Of a stretch of DNA of 7,024 nucleotides, positions 1 to 5,292 are shown in pieces (the first letter of the stretch is position 1; each line of letters opens with the position of its first letter). The notes below the pieces were generated by a model that saw nothing but the letters and a program-made list of their open reading frames with translations, did no database searches and was not told the DNA's origin. The translations under genes were made by a program, and so were the position numbers. Location: assembly GCA_035296085.1 (NCBI GenBank), contig DATHBP010000131.1:1-7024 (forward strand), written 5' to 3'. The DNA comes from DATHBP01 sp035296085. GTDB taxonomy: Bacteria > Actinomycetota > Actinomycetes > Propionibacteriales > Nocardioidaceae.

Positions 1-264
1 GACCATCGGCCAGTAGCAGCGCTGGAAGGAGTCCCACAGCTCACTGCCGTCGGTATCCCAGGCAGGAGAGCGGATGAACGCAGCCCATCGGTCCCCGACG
101 GCATCCGCGACGGCCAGCGCGGCGGTGAACTGCTCCTTGCCGTCGACCAGGTCGGTGCGAAAGACACGCATCGCGTCGGGCTTGGGCGCCCGCAAGGCGG
201 AGTACTGGCTGCCAGCAACCCGGCACTCGTCGAGGGACCGCCGGTCCTGGCGTAGCGTTGTCAC
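1..264 (-). CDS. hypothetical protein, N-terminal part (runs off left edge)
   Basis: I do not recognise this family. The visible 88 codons start at GTG (264-262) and stay open to the window edge, so only the N-terminus is seen and the gene continues to the left. The product begins MTTLRQDRRS, contains an FRTDLVDGKEQF stretch near residues 35-46, and ends in a Trp-rich part (WAAFIRSPAW, then WDSF and CYWPM). There is no signal peptide or membrane segment, so it is probably cytosolic. The GTG has no Shine-Dalgarno but lies 6 nt downstream of TAGCCT, which fits a leaderless transcript; an alternative GTG two codons upstream is followed at once by TAG. It sits 46 nt beyond the stop of the transporter gene on the same strand, probably as its own transcription unit. 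The reading frame is well supported by codon bias; the function is unknown. Confidence 0.7.
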   Translation of the reverse strand, partial: MTTLRQDRRSLDECRVAGSQYSALRAPKPDAMRVFRTDLVDGKEQFTAALAVADAVGDRWAAFIRSPAWDTDGSELWDSFQRCYWPMV

Positions 265-270
265 TACACA

Positions 271-276
271 AGGCTA
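271..276 (-). promoter_or_regulatory. -10 element of a leaderless promoter for the gene at 264-1
   Basis: Read on the minus strand the hexamer is TAGCCT, matching the actinobacterial -10 pattern TANNNT. It is followed by 6 nt and then the GTG at 264. This places the transcription start on the start codon itself. The surrounding 265-300 stretch is visibly richer in A/T than the rest of the window. A short palindrome, AACT-gtg-AGTT (286-296), lies between the -10 and the expected -35 position and could be an operator. No clear -35 is seen, which is common for such promoters. The metB start at 4264 has the identical arrangement. Confidence 0.5.
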
Positions 277-310
277 CCAAATATGAACTGTGAGTTACGA
301 ACGCGCCGTT

Positions 311-1645
311 CTACTCCGCCGGTGTACGCGCTGAAACCCCCGGTGAGCCGCTGTCTCCCGCCGTCGGCGGTGGCTCAGCCGCTGGACCCGAAGGAGTAGC
401 AGCGGCAGCCGCCGGCGCGTCGGGCACTGGCGTCATGTCGGTGTCCGGGACGACCGGAGTGGAGTAGTCGAAGCGGTTGAGGTGTGCCACAGCGGTGTTG
501 ACCGTGGCGAGAAGCGGTACGGCCACCAGCGCGCCCGCGATGCCCGCTGCCAAGGCGCCAGCCGCAATGGCGAAGATGACCGCCAGCGGGTGCAGGCGTA
601 CGGCCCGGCCCAGCAAGAAAGGCTGCAGCACGTGGGACTCGAGCTGCTGGACGAAGATCACGGCGAGCAGCATGAAGAGCGCGATCAGCGGGCCGTGGGC
701 GACCAGCGCGACGAGCACCGCCACGCCGCCTGACAACGTCGCGCCGACGATCGGGATGAACGAGCTGAGAAACACCAGCACGCCGATCGGGAGTGCGAGC
801 GGCACACGCAGCACGAGGGCGAAGAACGTAATGCCGATGGCGTCGACCAGCGCCACAATGACCGTGGCCCGGACGAACGCCGTCAGTGAGACCCACGCCG
901 CCCGGCCGGCACCATCGGCGGGCCGGCGCGCACCGCGCGGGAAGAGGCGCACGATCCAGGCCCAGATGTCCTTGCCCTGGTAGAGGAAGAAGTAGGTGGA
1001 GAACAGCACCAGGAAGAAGCCGGCGACGAAGTGCCCCAGGGTGGTGCCGAACTCCGTGACGCGCGCGACGATCGAGGTTTCCCCGGAACTCAGTGCTTCT
1101 CGGGCGCGGGTCAGCGCGTCGGAGAGCTGGCTCTGGGTGAGGTCGAGGGGTCCGGTCTTGAGCCAGATCTCGACCTCTTCGATGCCGCTTGCCACCTGGT
1201 CGGCGAGGTCGGTGAACCCCTTGGCGATCTGCTGACCCACCAGCGCCAGGGCGCCGAACACGAAGATCATGACGCCGAGCACGACGATCGCCGTGGCCAG
1301 CCCACGTGACATCACGCGCGCCAACCGGTCGACGGCTGGGATGACGAGCGCAGTGATGAGCAGCGCGACCGCGATGGGCAGCGCGAGCACCACGAAGAAG
1401 CCGATGAGCCATCCGACCAGGGCGATGAGAGCAACGACGAGCAGAACGCGCCACGACCAGGCCGCCGCCAGGCTGAGTCCATACGGGACCTCGACCCGGC
1501 GCGCCGGCCCGGGAATGTCGGACCGCTGGCTCACCGAGGGGCTCGGCCGCTCGTCGGCGACGGCACCCTGACCGTCGTCGGAACCGGCGGTGTCGCGGCG
1601 AGCTCGAGCCCGCAACCGCTCGGCGAGAGTGTGGACCGAACTCAC
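311..1645 (-). CDS. AI-2E family (PerM/TqsA-like) membrane transporter
   Basis: A 444-residue polytopic membrane protein of the AI-2E transporter family (formerly UPF0118). Hydrophobic segments lie near residues 65-105 (two), 116-140, 199-222, 258-316 (three), 319-335 and 354-382. Family signatures are visible: SFIPIVG (295-301), an amphipathic QQLESHVLQPFLLGR (333-347), LHPLAV (351-356), and a Gly/Ala-rich last helix ending in VAVPLLA. A roughly 60-residue loop between the third and fourth segments is also typical. The N-terminus (1-55) is hydrophilic and the C-terminal tail (about 391-444) is a Pro/Ala/Thr-rich, probably disordered extension. The GTG at 1645 is chosen because GAGGAG lies 8 nt upstream and it overlaps the preceding stop as GTGA. 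The frame is open further upstream, but that part reads through the middle of the preceding gene. Founding members export autoinducer-2 and others are ion antiporters, so the substrate cannot be assigned. Confidence 0.93.
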   Translation of the reverse strand: MSSVHTLAERLRARARRDTAGSDDGQGAVADERPSPSVSQRSDIPGPARRVEVPYGLSLAAAWSWRVLLVVALIALVGWLIGFFVVLALPIAVALLITALVIPAVDRLARVMSRGLATAIVVLGVMIFVFGALALVGQQIAKGFTDLADQVASGIEEVEIWLKTGPLDLTQSQLSDALTRAREALSSGETSIVARVTEFGTTLGHFVAGFFLVLFSTYFFLYQGKDIWAWIVRLFPRGARRPADGAGRAAWVSLTAFVRATVIVALVDAIGITFFALVLRVPLALPIGVLVFLSSFIPIVGATLSGGVAVLVALVAHGPLIALFMLLAVIFVQQLESHVLQPFLLGRAVRLHPLAVIFAIAAGALAAGIAGALVAVPLLATVNTAVAHLNRFDYSTPVVPDTDMTPVPDAPAAAAATPSGPAAEPPPTAGDSGSPGVSARTPAE

Positions 1646-3039
1646 AGCTGACTCTCCTCGGTGTGTAAATGACGCATCAGCGCAGCGGCTGCGTCTGGGT
1701 GCTCTTCGGCGAGCAACCCGGCCGGCGCGAGCACATAGTCGGCGTCGACGGTGACGGCTGGGGCGTGCGGCAACAACCATCCCGCACTTTGGGCACGCTC
1801 GCACGCTCCAGCCAGCACTTCGTGGGCGAACGCCGCGCCGTTGTGGCGCAACACGCCACCGGAGCCGACCAGCAGGGACACCCCGCGCAGGTCCTTGCCG
1901 CTGTACTCGACGACGCGTCCGTCCGAGCCGTACGTGACCTGCGCTCGCCCCGCGTGGCGTCGCAGCGCCAGCTCCAGCGCCACCCCGGCGAGTCGGCCGT
2001 CGACACGCTGCTCGTCGGGTGTCTGCGGCACGTACGCGGGGGCGTCGTGCAGGTGCGCGACGACCGGGGTCCACCGGTCGTGCTCGCGCTGCGAGAGCAG
2101 GCTGGACTGCCTTCCGGCGTCGAGCGTGCTGGTCGCGCTCGACCGCATGCCCAGGTCGCCCTCGACGGTGCGGGTGACGGGCGAGGGTGCTACGACCTCG
2201 CGGGCCAGTGCCCCGGTCTGAGCGGGCAGCTCGACGACCGAGTGCACGTCGGTAGTGGCGCCGCCTACGTCGACCACCACGACGTCGCCAGCACCCGCCT
2301 CGCCGGTGCCTGTCCCCCGGGACAGCAGCTCGACAGCGGAGAGGACAACGTCAGGGGTGGCGCCACGCACCATCTCCATGAACTCGGTGTGGGCCGACAA
2401 GTGCTTGCCCCCGATGACGTGGCGCAGGAACGTCTCGCGGATCGCGGCCCGCGCCGGTTCGGGCCGCAGGACGCCGATCTGCGGGACGACGTTGTCGGCT
2501 GCGACGTGCGGGGTTCCAGCCCGCTCAAGCAGCTCGCTCAGCGACTCGCGTACGTCGGCGTTGCCGGCTACCACCACCGGCCCCCGCCAGTGCGCGAGCG
2601 CCAACACCCCCGCGCTGTGCAGCAGCACTTCGGCGTTGCCACCGTCGGTGCCGCCGACAAGCAGGACGACGTCTGGCTGCTGGACACGGAGGTCGTCGAG
2701 CGTCTCCTCGGTAAGGCCGCCGCTCAGCACGTGCACGACGCGTCCGCCGCTGCTCAGTGCCACCCGGCGGCCGGCCTCGGCGGTGACCAGCTCCTCGTTG
2801 CCGATGACCGCGATGCGCAGCCCCCCGCCGGCGGACGAGCACGCGAGCACCGGCGCGGCTGCCGCGCCGGGCTGCTCTCGGCTCAGCTCCGCGCGGCAGG
2901 CGTGCCAGCCGTCCAGCACGTCGGTCTGCGAGGTGGTGGGATGACTCGTCGTGCCAAGCAGCGTGGCGGCACCGACGTCGACGAGTGCGGCCTTGGTGAA
3001 CGTCGAGCCGAAGTCGACGCAGCACACCAGATCGGTCAC
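1642..3039 (-). CDS. MutL/GlmL-family ASKHA ATPase (glutamate mutase MutL-like)
   Basis: A 465-residue protein of the glutamate mutase MutL (GlmL) family, an ASKHA-fold ATPase family encoded beside adenosylcobalamin-dependent mutases, with a proposed reactivation or chaperone role. The nucleotide-binding motifs are in order: phosphate-1 CVDFGSTFTKAAL at 7-19, phosphate-2 VVVVDVGGATTDVHS at 253-267, and adenosine motif LLVGSGGVLRHNGA at 389-402. VVLLVGGTDGG at 124-134 is another conserved Gly-rich block. The family in this form is about 450-470 residues, so it looks complete. No mutase subunit is in the window, so the client enzyme is unknown. It lies 16 nt after the metB stop and overlaps the transporter start by 4 nt, so it is probably in one operon. 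The start is uncertain: GTG at 3039 puts the DFGSTFTK motif at the usual place near the N-terminus; TTG at 3051 would add four residues. Neither has a clear Shine-Dalgarno, so coupling to metB translation is likely. Confidence 0.88.
   Translation of the reverse strand: MTDLVCCVDFGSTFTKAALVDVGAATLLGTTSHPTTSQTDVLDGWHACRAELSREQPGAAAAPVLACSSAGGGLRIAVIGNEELVTAEAGRRVALSSGGRVVHVLSGGLTEETLDDLRVQQPDVVLLVGGTDGGNAEVLLHSAGVLALAHWRGPVVVAGNADVRESLSELLERAGTPHVAADNVVPQIGVLRPEPARAAIRETFLRHVIGGKHLSAHTEFMEMVRGATPDVVLSAVELLSRGTGTGEAGAGDVVVVDVGGATTDVHSVVELPAQTGALAREVVAPSPVTRTVEGDLGMRSSATSTLDAGRQSSLLSQREHDRWTPVVAHLHDAPAYVPQTPDEQRVDGRLAGVALELALRRHAGRAQVTYGSDGRVVEYSGKDLRGVSLLVGSGGVLRHNGAAFAHEVLAGACERAQSAGWLLPHAPAVTVDADYVLAPAGLLAEEHPDAAAALMRHLHTEESQL
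1654..1659 (-). promoter_or_regulatory. ribosome binding site of the AI-2E transporter gene
   Basis: GAGGAG on the minus strand, 8 nt before the GTG at 1645 and inside the last codons of the preceding gene. It decides the start of the transporter gene against the much longer open frame and shows translational coupling within the operon. Confidence 0.75.
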
Positions 3040-3055
3040 CGCACGACGCAACCGG

Positions 3056-4264
3056 TCACGACAGGTCCAATGCGACGTCTAGGTCCGCGAGCAGGTCCTC
3101 GATGGTCTCGATTCCCACCGACAGACGCACCAGGTCGCCGGGCACCTCCAGCGCCGAGCCGGCGACGGAGGCGTGCGTCATCCGGCCTGGGTGCTCGATC
3201 AGCGACTCCACTCCGCCGAGGGACTCGGCCAGTGTGAAGACCTGTGCACGGTTGCACACCTCCACCGCAGCGCCCTCACCCTCGCGCAGCCGAAATGACA
3301 CCATGCCGCCGAAGCGCTTCATCTGCCGAGCCGCGAGCCCGTGGCCAGGATGCTGGGGCAGCCCGGGGTACAGGACGCTCGCAACGGCCGGATGGCCGAG
3401 CAGGTGTTCCGCGACCGCTTCGGCGTTGTCGCAGTGCCGGTCCATCCGGGGACCCAGGGTCTTGAGGCCACGCAGCACGAGCCAGGAGTCGAACGGACCG
3501 GCGACTGCGCCGATTGCGTTGGACGCGTACGCCAGCTCCTCGCCCAGCCCCAGGTCGCTGACCACGAGGGCTCCGCCGACCACATCCGAATGCCCGCCGC
3601 AGTACTTCGTCGTCGAGTGCACCACCACGTCCGCGCCGAGGCGCAACGGCTGTTGGAGGTAGGGCGAGGCGAACGTGTTGTCGACGACCAGCAGCGCACC
3701 GGCTTGCGCCGCGACCTCCGCCAGCGCTTCCAGGTCGGCGATCCCAAGCAGGGGGTTCGTGGGCGTCTCGACCCACACGACCCGGGTGCTGCCCGGCTCG
3801 ACGGCCGCGCGCACGGCATCGGTGTCGGAGATGGGGGCGGGCGTGTGGCGCAGCCCCCAGCGCGCCAGCACGTTGGCGAACAGCCGGTAGCTACCGCCGT
3901 AGGCGTCGTCGGGGATCACGACGTGGTCGCCCGGGGAGCAGACCGTACGCAGCAGCGTGTCCTCGGCGGCCATGCCACTCGCGAAGGCAAGGCCACGGCT
4001 GCCGCCCTCGAGGGCGGCCAGGCACTCACCGAGCGCGGTGCGGGTGGGGTTGGCGGTGCGGGAGTACTCATAGCCGGCGCGCAGCTCCCCGACGCCGTCC
4101 TGACGGTAGGTGCTTGTCGCGTGGATGGGTGTGATCACCGACCCCGTGGTCGGGTCGGCGTCCTGGCCGGCATGGATCGCGAGCGTCTCGAATCCGTACG
4201 ACGGAGACTGCCCGGGAGTGGCCGGCTGCTCGGCATCCGCAGCCGGTTCCGCCCCCGCGCTCAT
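3056..4264 (-). CDS. metB: cystathionine gamma-synthase, PLP-dependent Cys/Met metabolism enzyme
   Basis: A 402-residue enzyme of the Cys/Met-metabolism PLP family (fold type I). The expected reaction is an O-acyl-homoserine plus cysteine giving cystathionine, the transsulfuration route to methionine in the cytosol. Seen directly: YEYSRTANPTR (66-75), whose Tyr and Arg bind PLP phosphate across the subunit interface; FASGMAA (94-100); VETPTNP (165-171); VVDNTFASPY with Asp195 facing the PLP nitrogen; the Schiff-base Lys220 in HSTTKYCGGHSDV; SLGGVESL (348-355); and RLSVGIE with Arg380 for the substrate carboxylate. About 20 Ala/Pro/Glu-rich residues precede the conserved GFETLAIHAGQ. The ATG at 4264 is the only reasonable start; it lacks a Shine-Dalgarno but lies 6 nt after TAGCCT, suggesting a leaderless mRNA. 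It leads the minus-strand operon and diverges from msrA. Cystathionine gamma-lyase or O-acetylhomoserine sulfhydrylase cannot be fully excluded by motif alone. Confidence 0.92.
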   Translation of the reverse strand: MSAGAEPAADAEQPATPGQSPSYGFETLAIHAGQDADPTTGSVITPIHATSTYRQDGVGELRAGYEYSRTANPTRTALGECLAALEGGSRGLAFASGMAAEDTLLRTVCSPGDHVVIPDDAYGGSYRLFANVLARWGLRHTPAPISDTDAVRAAVEPGSTRVVWVETPTNPLLGIADLEALAEVAAQAGALLVVDNTFASPYLQQPLRLGADVVVHSTTKYCGGHSDVVGGALVVSDLGLGEELAYASNAIGAVAGPFDSWLVLRGLKTLGPRMDRHCDNAEAVAEHLLGHPAVASVLYPGLPQHPGHGLAARQMKRFGGMVSFRLREGEGAAVEVCNRAQVFTLAESLGGVESLIEHPGRMTHASVAGSALEVPGDLVRLSVGIETIEDLLADLDVALDLS

Positions 4265-4270
4265 GACAGC

Positions 4271-4276
4271 AGGCTA
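4271..4276 (-). promoter_or_regulatory. -10 element of a leaderless promoter for metB
   Basis: TAGCCT on the minus strand, a TANNNT match, exactly 6 nt before the metB ATG at 4264. There is no Shine-Dalgarno between it and the ATG, so the mRNA would start at the A of the ATG. If this is right, metB has no 5' leader and therefore no room for a SAM riboswitch; control must act on transcription initiation. It is the same hexamer at the same spacing as before the gene at 264-1. Confidence 0.55.
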
Positions 4277-4296
4277 GTGGGGACAGTCACGCTCAC

Positions 4297-4327
4297 TTGC
4301 GGGAACGCCGACGGCCGCGCTGAGGTT
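4297..4327 (+). promoter_or_regulatory. possible msrA promoter
   Basis: TTGCGG (4297-4302), a 19-nt spacer and GAGGTT (4322-4327) form a weak -35/-10 pair about 40 nt before the msrA start. The -10 departs from TANNNT at its first base and the spacer is slightly long. The -35 falls on the region where the -35 of the divergent metB promoter would be (about 4294-4299 on the other strand), so the two promoters may share contacts or compete. Tentative. Confidence 0.25.
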
Positions 4328-4356
4328 ACACCCGATGCAAGCCGCAGCCGGCCGAC

Positions 4357-4362
4357 GAGGAG
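4357..4362 (+). promoter_or_regulatory. ribosome binding site of msrA
   Basis: GAGGAG ending 5 nt before the GTG at 4368. It favours that GTG over the in-frame ATG at 4335, which has neither a Shine-Dalgarno nor a -10 at leaderless spacing. Confidence 0.75.
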
Positions 4363-4367
4363 TCCAC

Positions 4368-5003
4368 GTGTTCCTGCAACGCAAGACCTCCACCATCCCC
4401 GCCCCCAGTGAAGCGCTGCCCGGTCGGTTGAGCCGACCGTTCGAGGTGGGGCAGCGGCACGCGGTGCTCGGAACGCCGCTGGAGGGCCCCGTTCCGGCTG
4501 GACATGACGTGGCCGTGTTCGGCTTCGGCTGCTTCTGGGGGGCGGAGCGCAAGTTCTGGCAGCTACCCGGCGTCTGGTCGACGTCGGTGGGGTACGCGGG
4601 CGGCGCCACGCCGAACCCGACGTACGAGGAGGTCTGCAGCGGGCGCACCGGTCACGCCGAGGTCGTGCGGGTCGTCTTCGACCCAGCGGTGACCTCCTAC
4701 GCGGACCTGTTGACCGTCTTCTGGGAGGCGCACGACCCCACCCAGGGCATGCGGCAGGGCAACGACGTCGGCACCCAGTACCGCTCCGCGATCTACGTCA
4801 CCGGCGACGACCAGCGCGAGCAGGCGGAGGCGTCGCGAGCGGCGTACGGCGAGAAGCTCGCGGAAGCCGGCTACGGAAAGGTGACGACCACCGTCGAGCC
4901 GTTGGGCGACTACTGGTTCGCCGAGGACTACCACCAGCAGTACCTGCACAAGAACCCGAGTGGCTACTGCGGCATCGGCGGCACCGGTGTCCGCTGCGGC
5001 TGA
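4368..5003 (+). CDS. msrA: peptide-methionine (S)-S-oxide reductase MsrA
   Basis: A 211-residue MsrA that reduces methionine-S-sulfoxide, free or in proteins, using thioredoxin as the usual electron source; cytosolic antioxidant repair. The active-site motif GCFWG places the nucleophile at Cys55, followed by AERKFW. Other family residues are visible: SVGYAGG (73-79), Glu98 in TGHAEVV, Asp133 and Tyr138 in GNDVGTQYRS, and the C-terminal GYCGIGGTGVRC with Cys201 and Cys210. These two match the two-step resolving cysteines of long E. coli-type MsrA in spacing. The N-terminus MFLQRKTSTIPAPSEALPGR is typical of actinobacterial MsrA and supports the GTG start at 4368; starting at ATG 4335 would add 11 residues. 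It is divergent from metB over a 103-nt region. No msrB is seen next to it. Confidence 0.96.
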   Translation: MFLQRKTSTIPAPSEALPGRLSRPFEVGQRHAVLGTPLEGPVPAGHDVAVFGFGCFWGAERKFWQLPGVWSTSVGYAGGATPNPTYEEVCSGRTGHAEVVRVVFDPAVTSYADLLTVFWEAHDPTQGMRQGNDVGTQYRSAIYVTGDDQREQAEASRAAYGEKLAEAGYGKVTTTVEPLGDYWFAEDYHQQYLHKNPSGYCGIGGTGVRCG

Positions 5004-5010
5004 CCCGCTG

Positions 5011-5039
5011 TTGCGGTGGCGGTCCTGAAGGGACAGGCT
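5011..5039 (+). promoter_or_regulatory. possible promoter of the acidic peptide gene
   Basis: TTGCGG (5011-5016), a 17-nt spacer and CAGGCT (5034-5039) in the 71-nt gap between msrA and the peptide gene. The spacing is ideal and the -35 is the same hexamer as the msrA candidate, but the -10 has C in place of the first T of TANNNT. Transcription would start near 5046, leaving room for the ribosome binding site at 5063. Read-through from msrA is the alternative, as no terminator hairpin is seen after msrA. Confidence 0.3.
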
Positions 5040-5062
5040 GACCGGGAAGAACGCCCCCGACT

Positions 5063-5068
5063 GAGGAG
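5063..5068 (+). promoter_or_regulatory. strong ribosome binding site of the acidic peptide gene
   Basis: GAGGAG with 6 nt to the ATG at 5075. A strong site at optimal spacing for a 60-codon frame is a main argument that this small gene is real and well translated. The oxygenase gene that follows has no comparable site. Confidence 0.75.
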
Positions 5069-5074
5069 ACGCCA

Positions 5075-5257
5075 ATGACCACGACCCCCGACCTGCCCCT
5101 GGGTGACGACGACATCGAGAGCACCGGCCTGGGCACGACCGGCTCCGGTCAGGGTGGCCACGACGCCGACATGACCGACCAGGTCGAGGTCGACGCCGAC
5201 GGCACCGACAGCCCGTCGCTCGGCGACGCCGACAGCGGCGACGCTCCCGCAGTCTGA
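5075..5257 (+). CDS. small, highly acidic peptide (60 residues), unknown function
   Basis: I do not recognise a family. The product has 13 Asp and 2 Glu, no Lys, Arg, Cys, Phe, Tyr or Trp, and a single His (His29), giving a net charge near -15. Three parts are visible: an N-terminal PDLPLGDDDIES (5-16), a Gly/Ser/Thr-rich stretch to GQGGHD (about 18-30), and a tail with three DADxxD units starting at residues 30, 40 and 51. Each unit is encoded by an exact GACGCCGAC copy (5162-5170, 5192-5200, 5225-5233). It has no signal peptide or hydrophobic segment and should be disordered. ATG with GAGGAG 6 nt upstream is a strong start. The gene lies 35 nt before a JmjC/cupin oxygenase and near a Suc/Fer protein, so it could be their substrate or precursor; that is inference. 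It could also be an independent acidic, metal-binding or stress-related small protein. Confidence 0.75.
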   Translation: MTTTPDLPLGDDDIESTGLGTTGSGQGGHDADMTDQVEVDADGTDSPSLGDADSGDAPAV

Positions 5258-5264
5258 GCTGCCT

Positions 5265-5283
5265 CAGCGCTGCCACTGCGCTG
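5265..5283 (+). repeat. short inverted repeat between peptide and oxygenase genes
   Basis: CAGCGC, a 7-nt loop and GCGCTG form a perfect 6-bp GC stem starting 8 nt after the peptide stop codon and ending 9 nt before the oxygenase GTG. There is no T-run, so it is not a standard intrinsic terminator. It could attenuate transcription, stabilise the peptide mRNA end, or restrict ribosome access to the oxygenase start. A stem this short can occur by chance in GC-rich DNA. Confidence 0.3.
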
Positions 5284-5292
5284 CCTGCGCCT

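Noticed and set aside
41..280. Minus-strand 79-codon frame at the left edge
   Set aside because: It overlaps the gene at 264-1 in another frame; its product is Arg/Cys-rich and looks like out-of-frame GC-rich sequence, while the 264 frame has natural amino-acid composition and a promoter.
311..1645. Quorum-sensing system from the AI-2E transporter annotation
   Set aside because: The family name comes from one E. coli member; no luxS or receptor gene is in the window and most members are not shown to move autoinducer-2.
1646..2074. N-terminal extension of the transporter frame
   Set aside because: It lies wholly inside the MutL-like gene in another frame, is Arg/Ala-rich without membrane segments, and the GTG at 1645 has a good ribosome binding site and the usual GTGA coupling.
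1669..3237. Very long plus-strand open frame opposite the MutL-like gene
   Set aside because: It is antisense to a gene with clear ASKHA motifs, its own translation is low-complexity and Arg/Gly/Val-rich without recognisable domains, and such antisense frames are expected in high-GC DNA.
4335..4367. ATG at 4335 as the msrA start
   Set aside because: No Shine-Dalgarno and no TANNNT at leaderless distance, whereas GTG 4368 has GAGGAG 5 nt upstream and gives the N-terminus usual for actinobacterial MsrA.
3341..4411. Long plus-strand open frame opposite metB
   Set aside because: It is antisense to a gene with a complete PLP-enzyme motif set, has no domain signature, and runs through the metB/msrA control region into msrA in another frame.
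5005..5016. CCGC-TGTT-GCGG mini-hairpin just after the msrA stop as a terminator
   Set aside because: Only a 4-bp stem with no T-run; it cannot be separated from chance in this GC-rich sequence.
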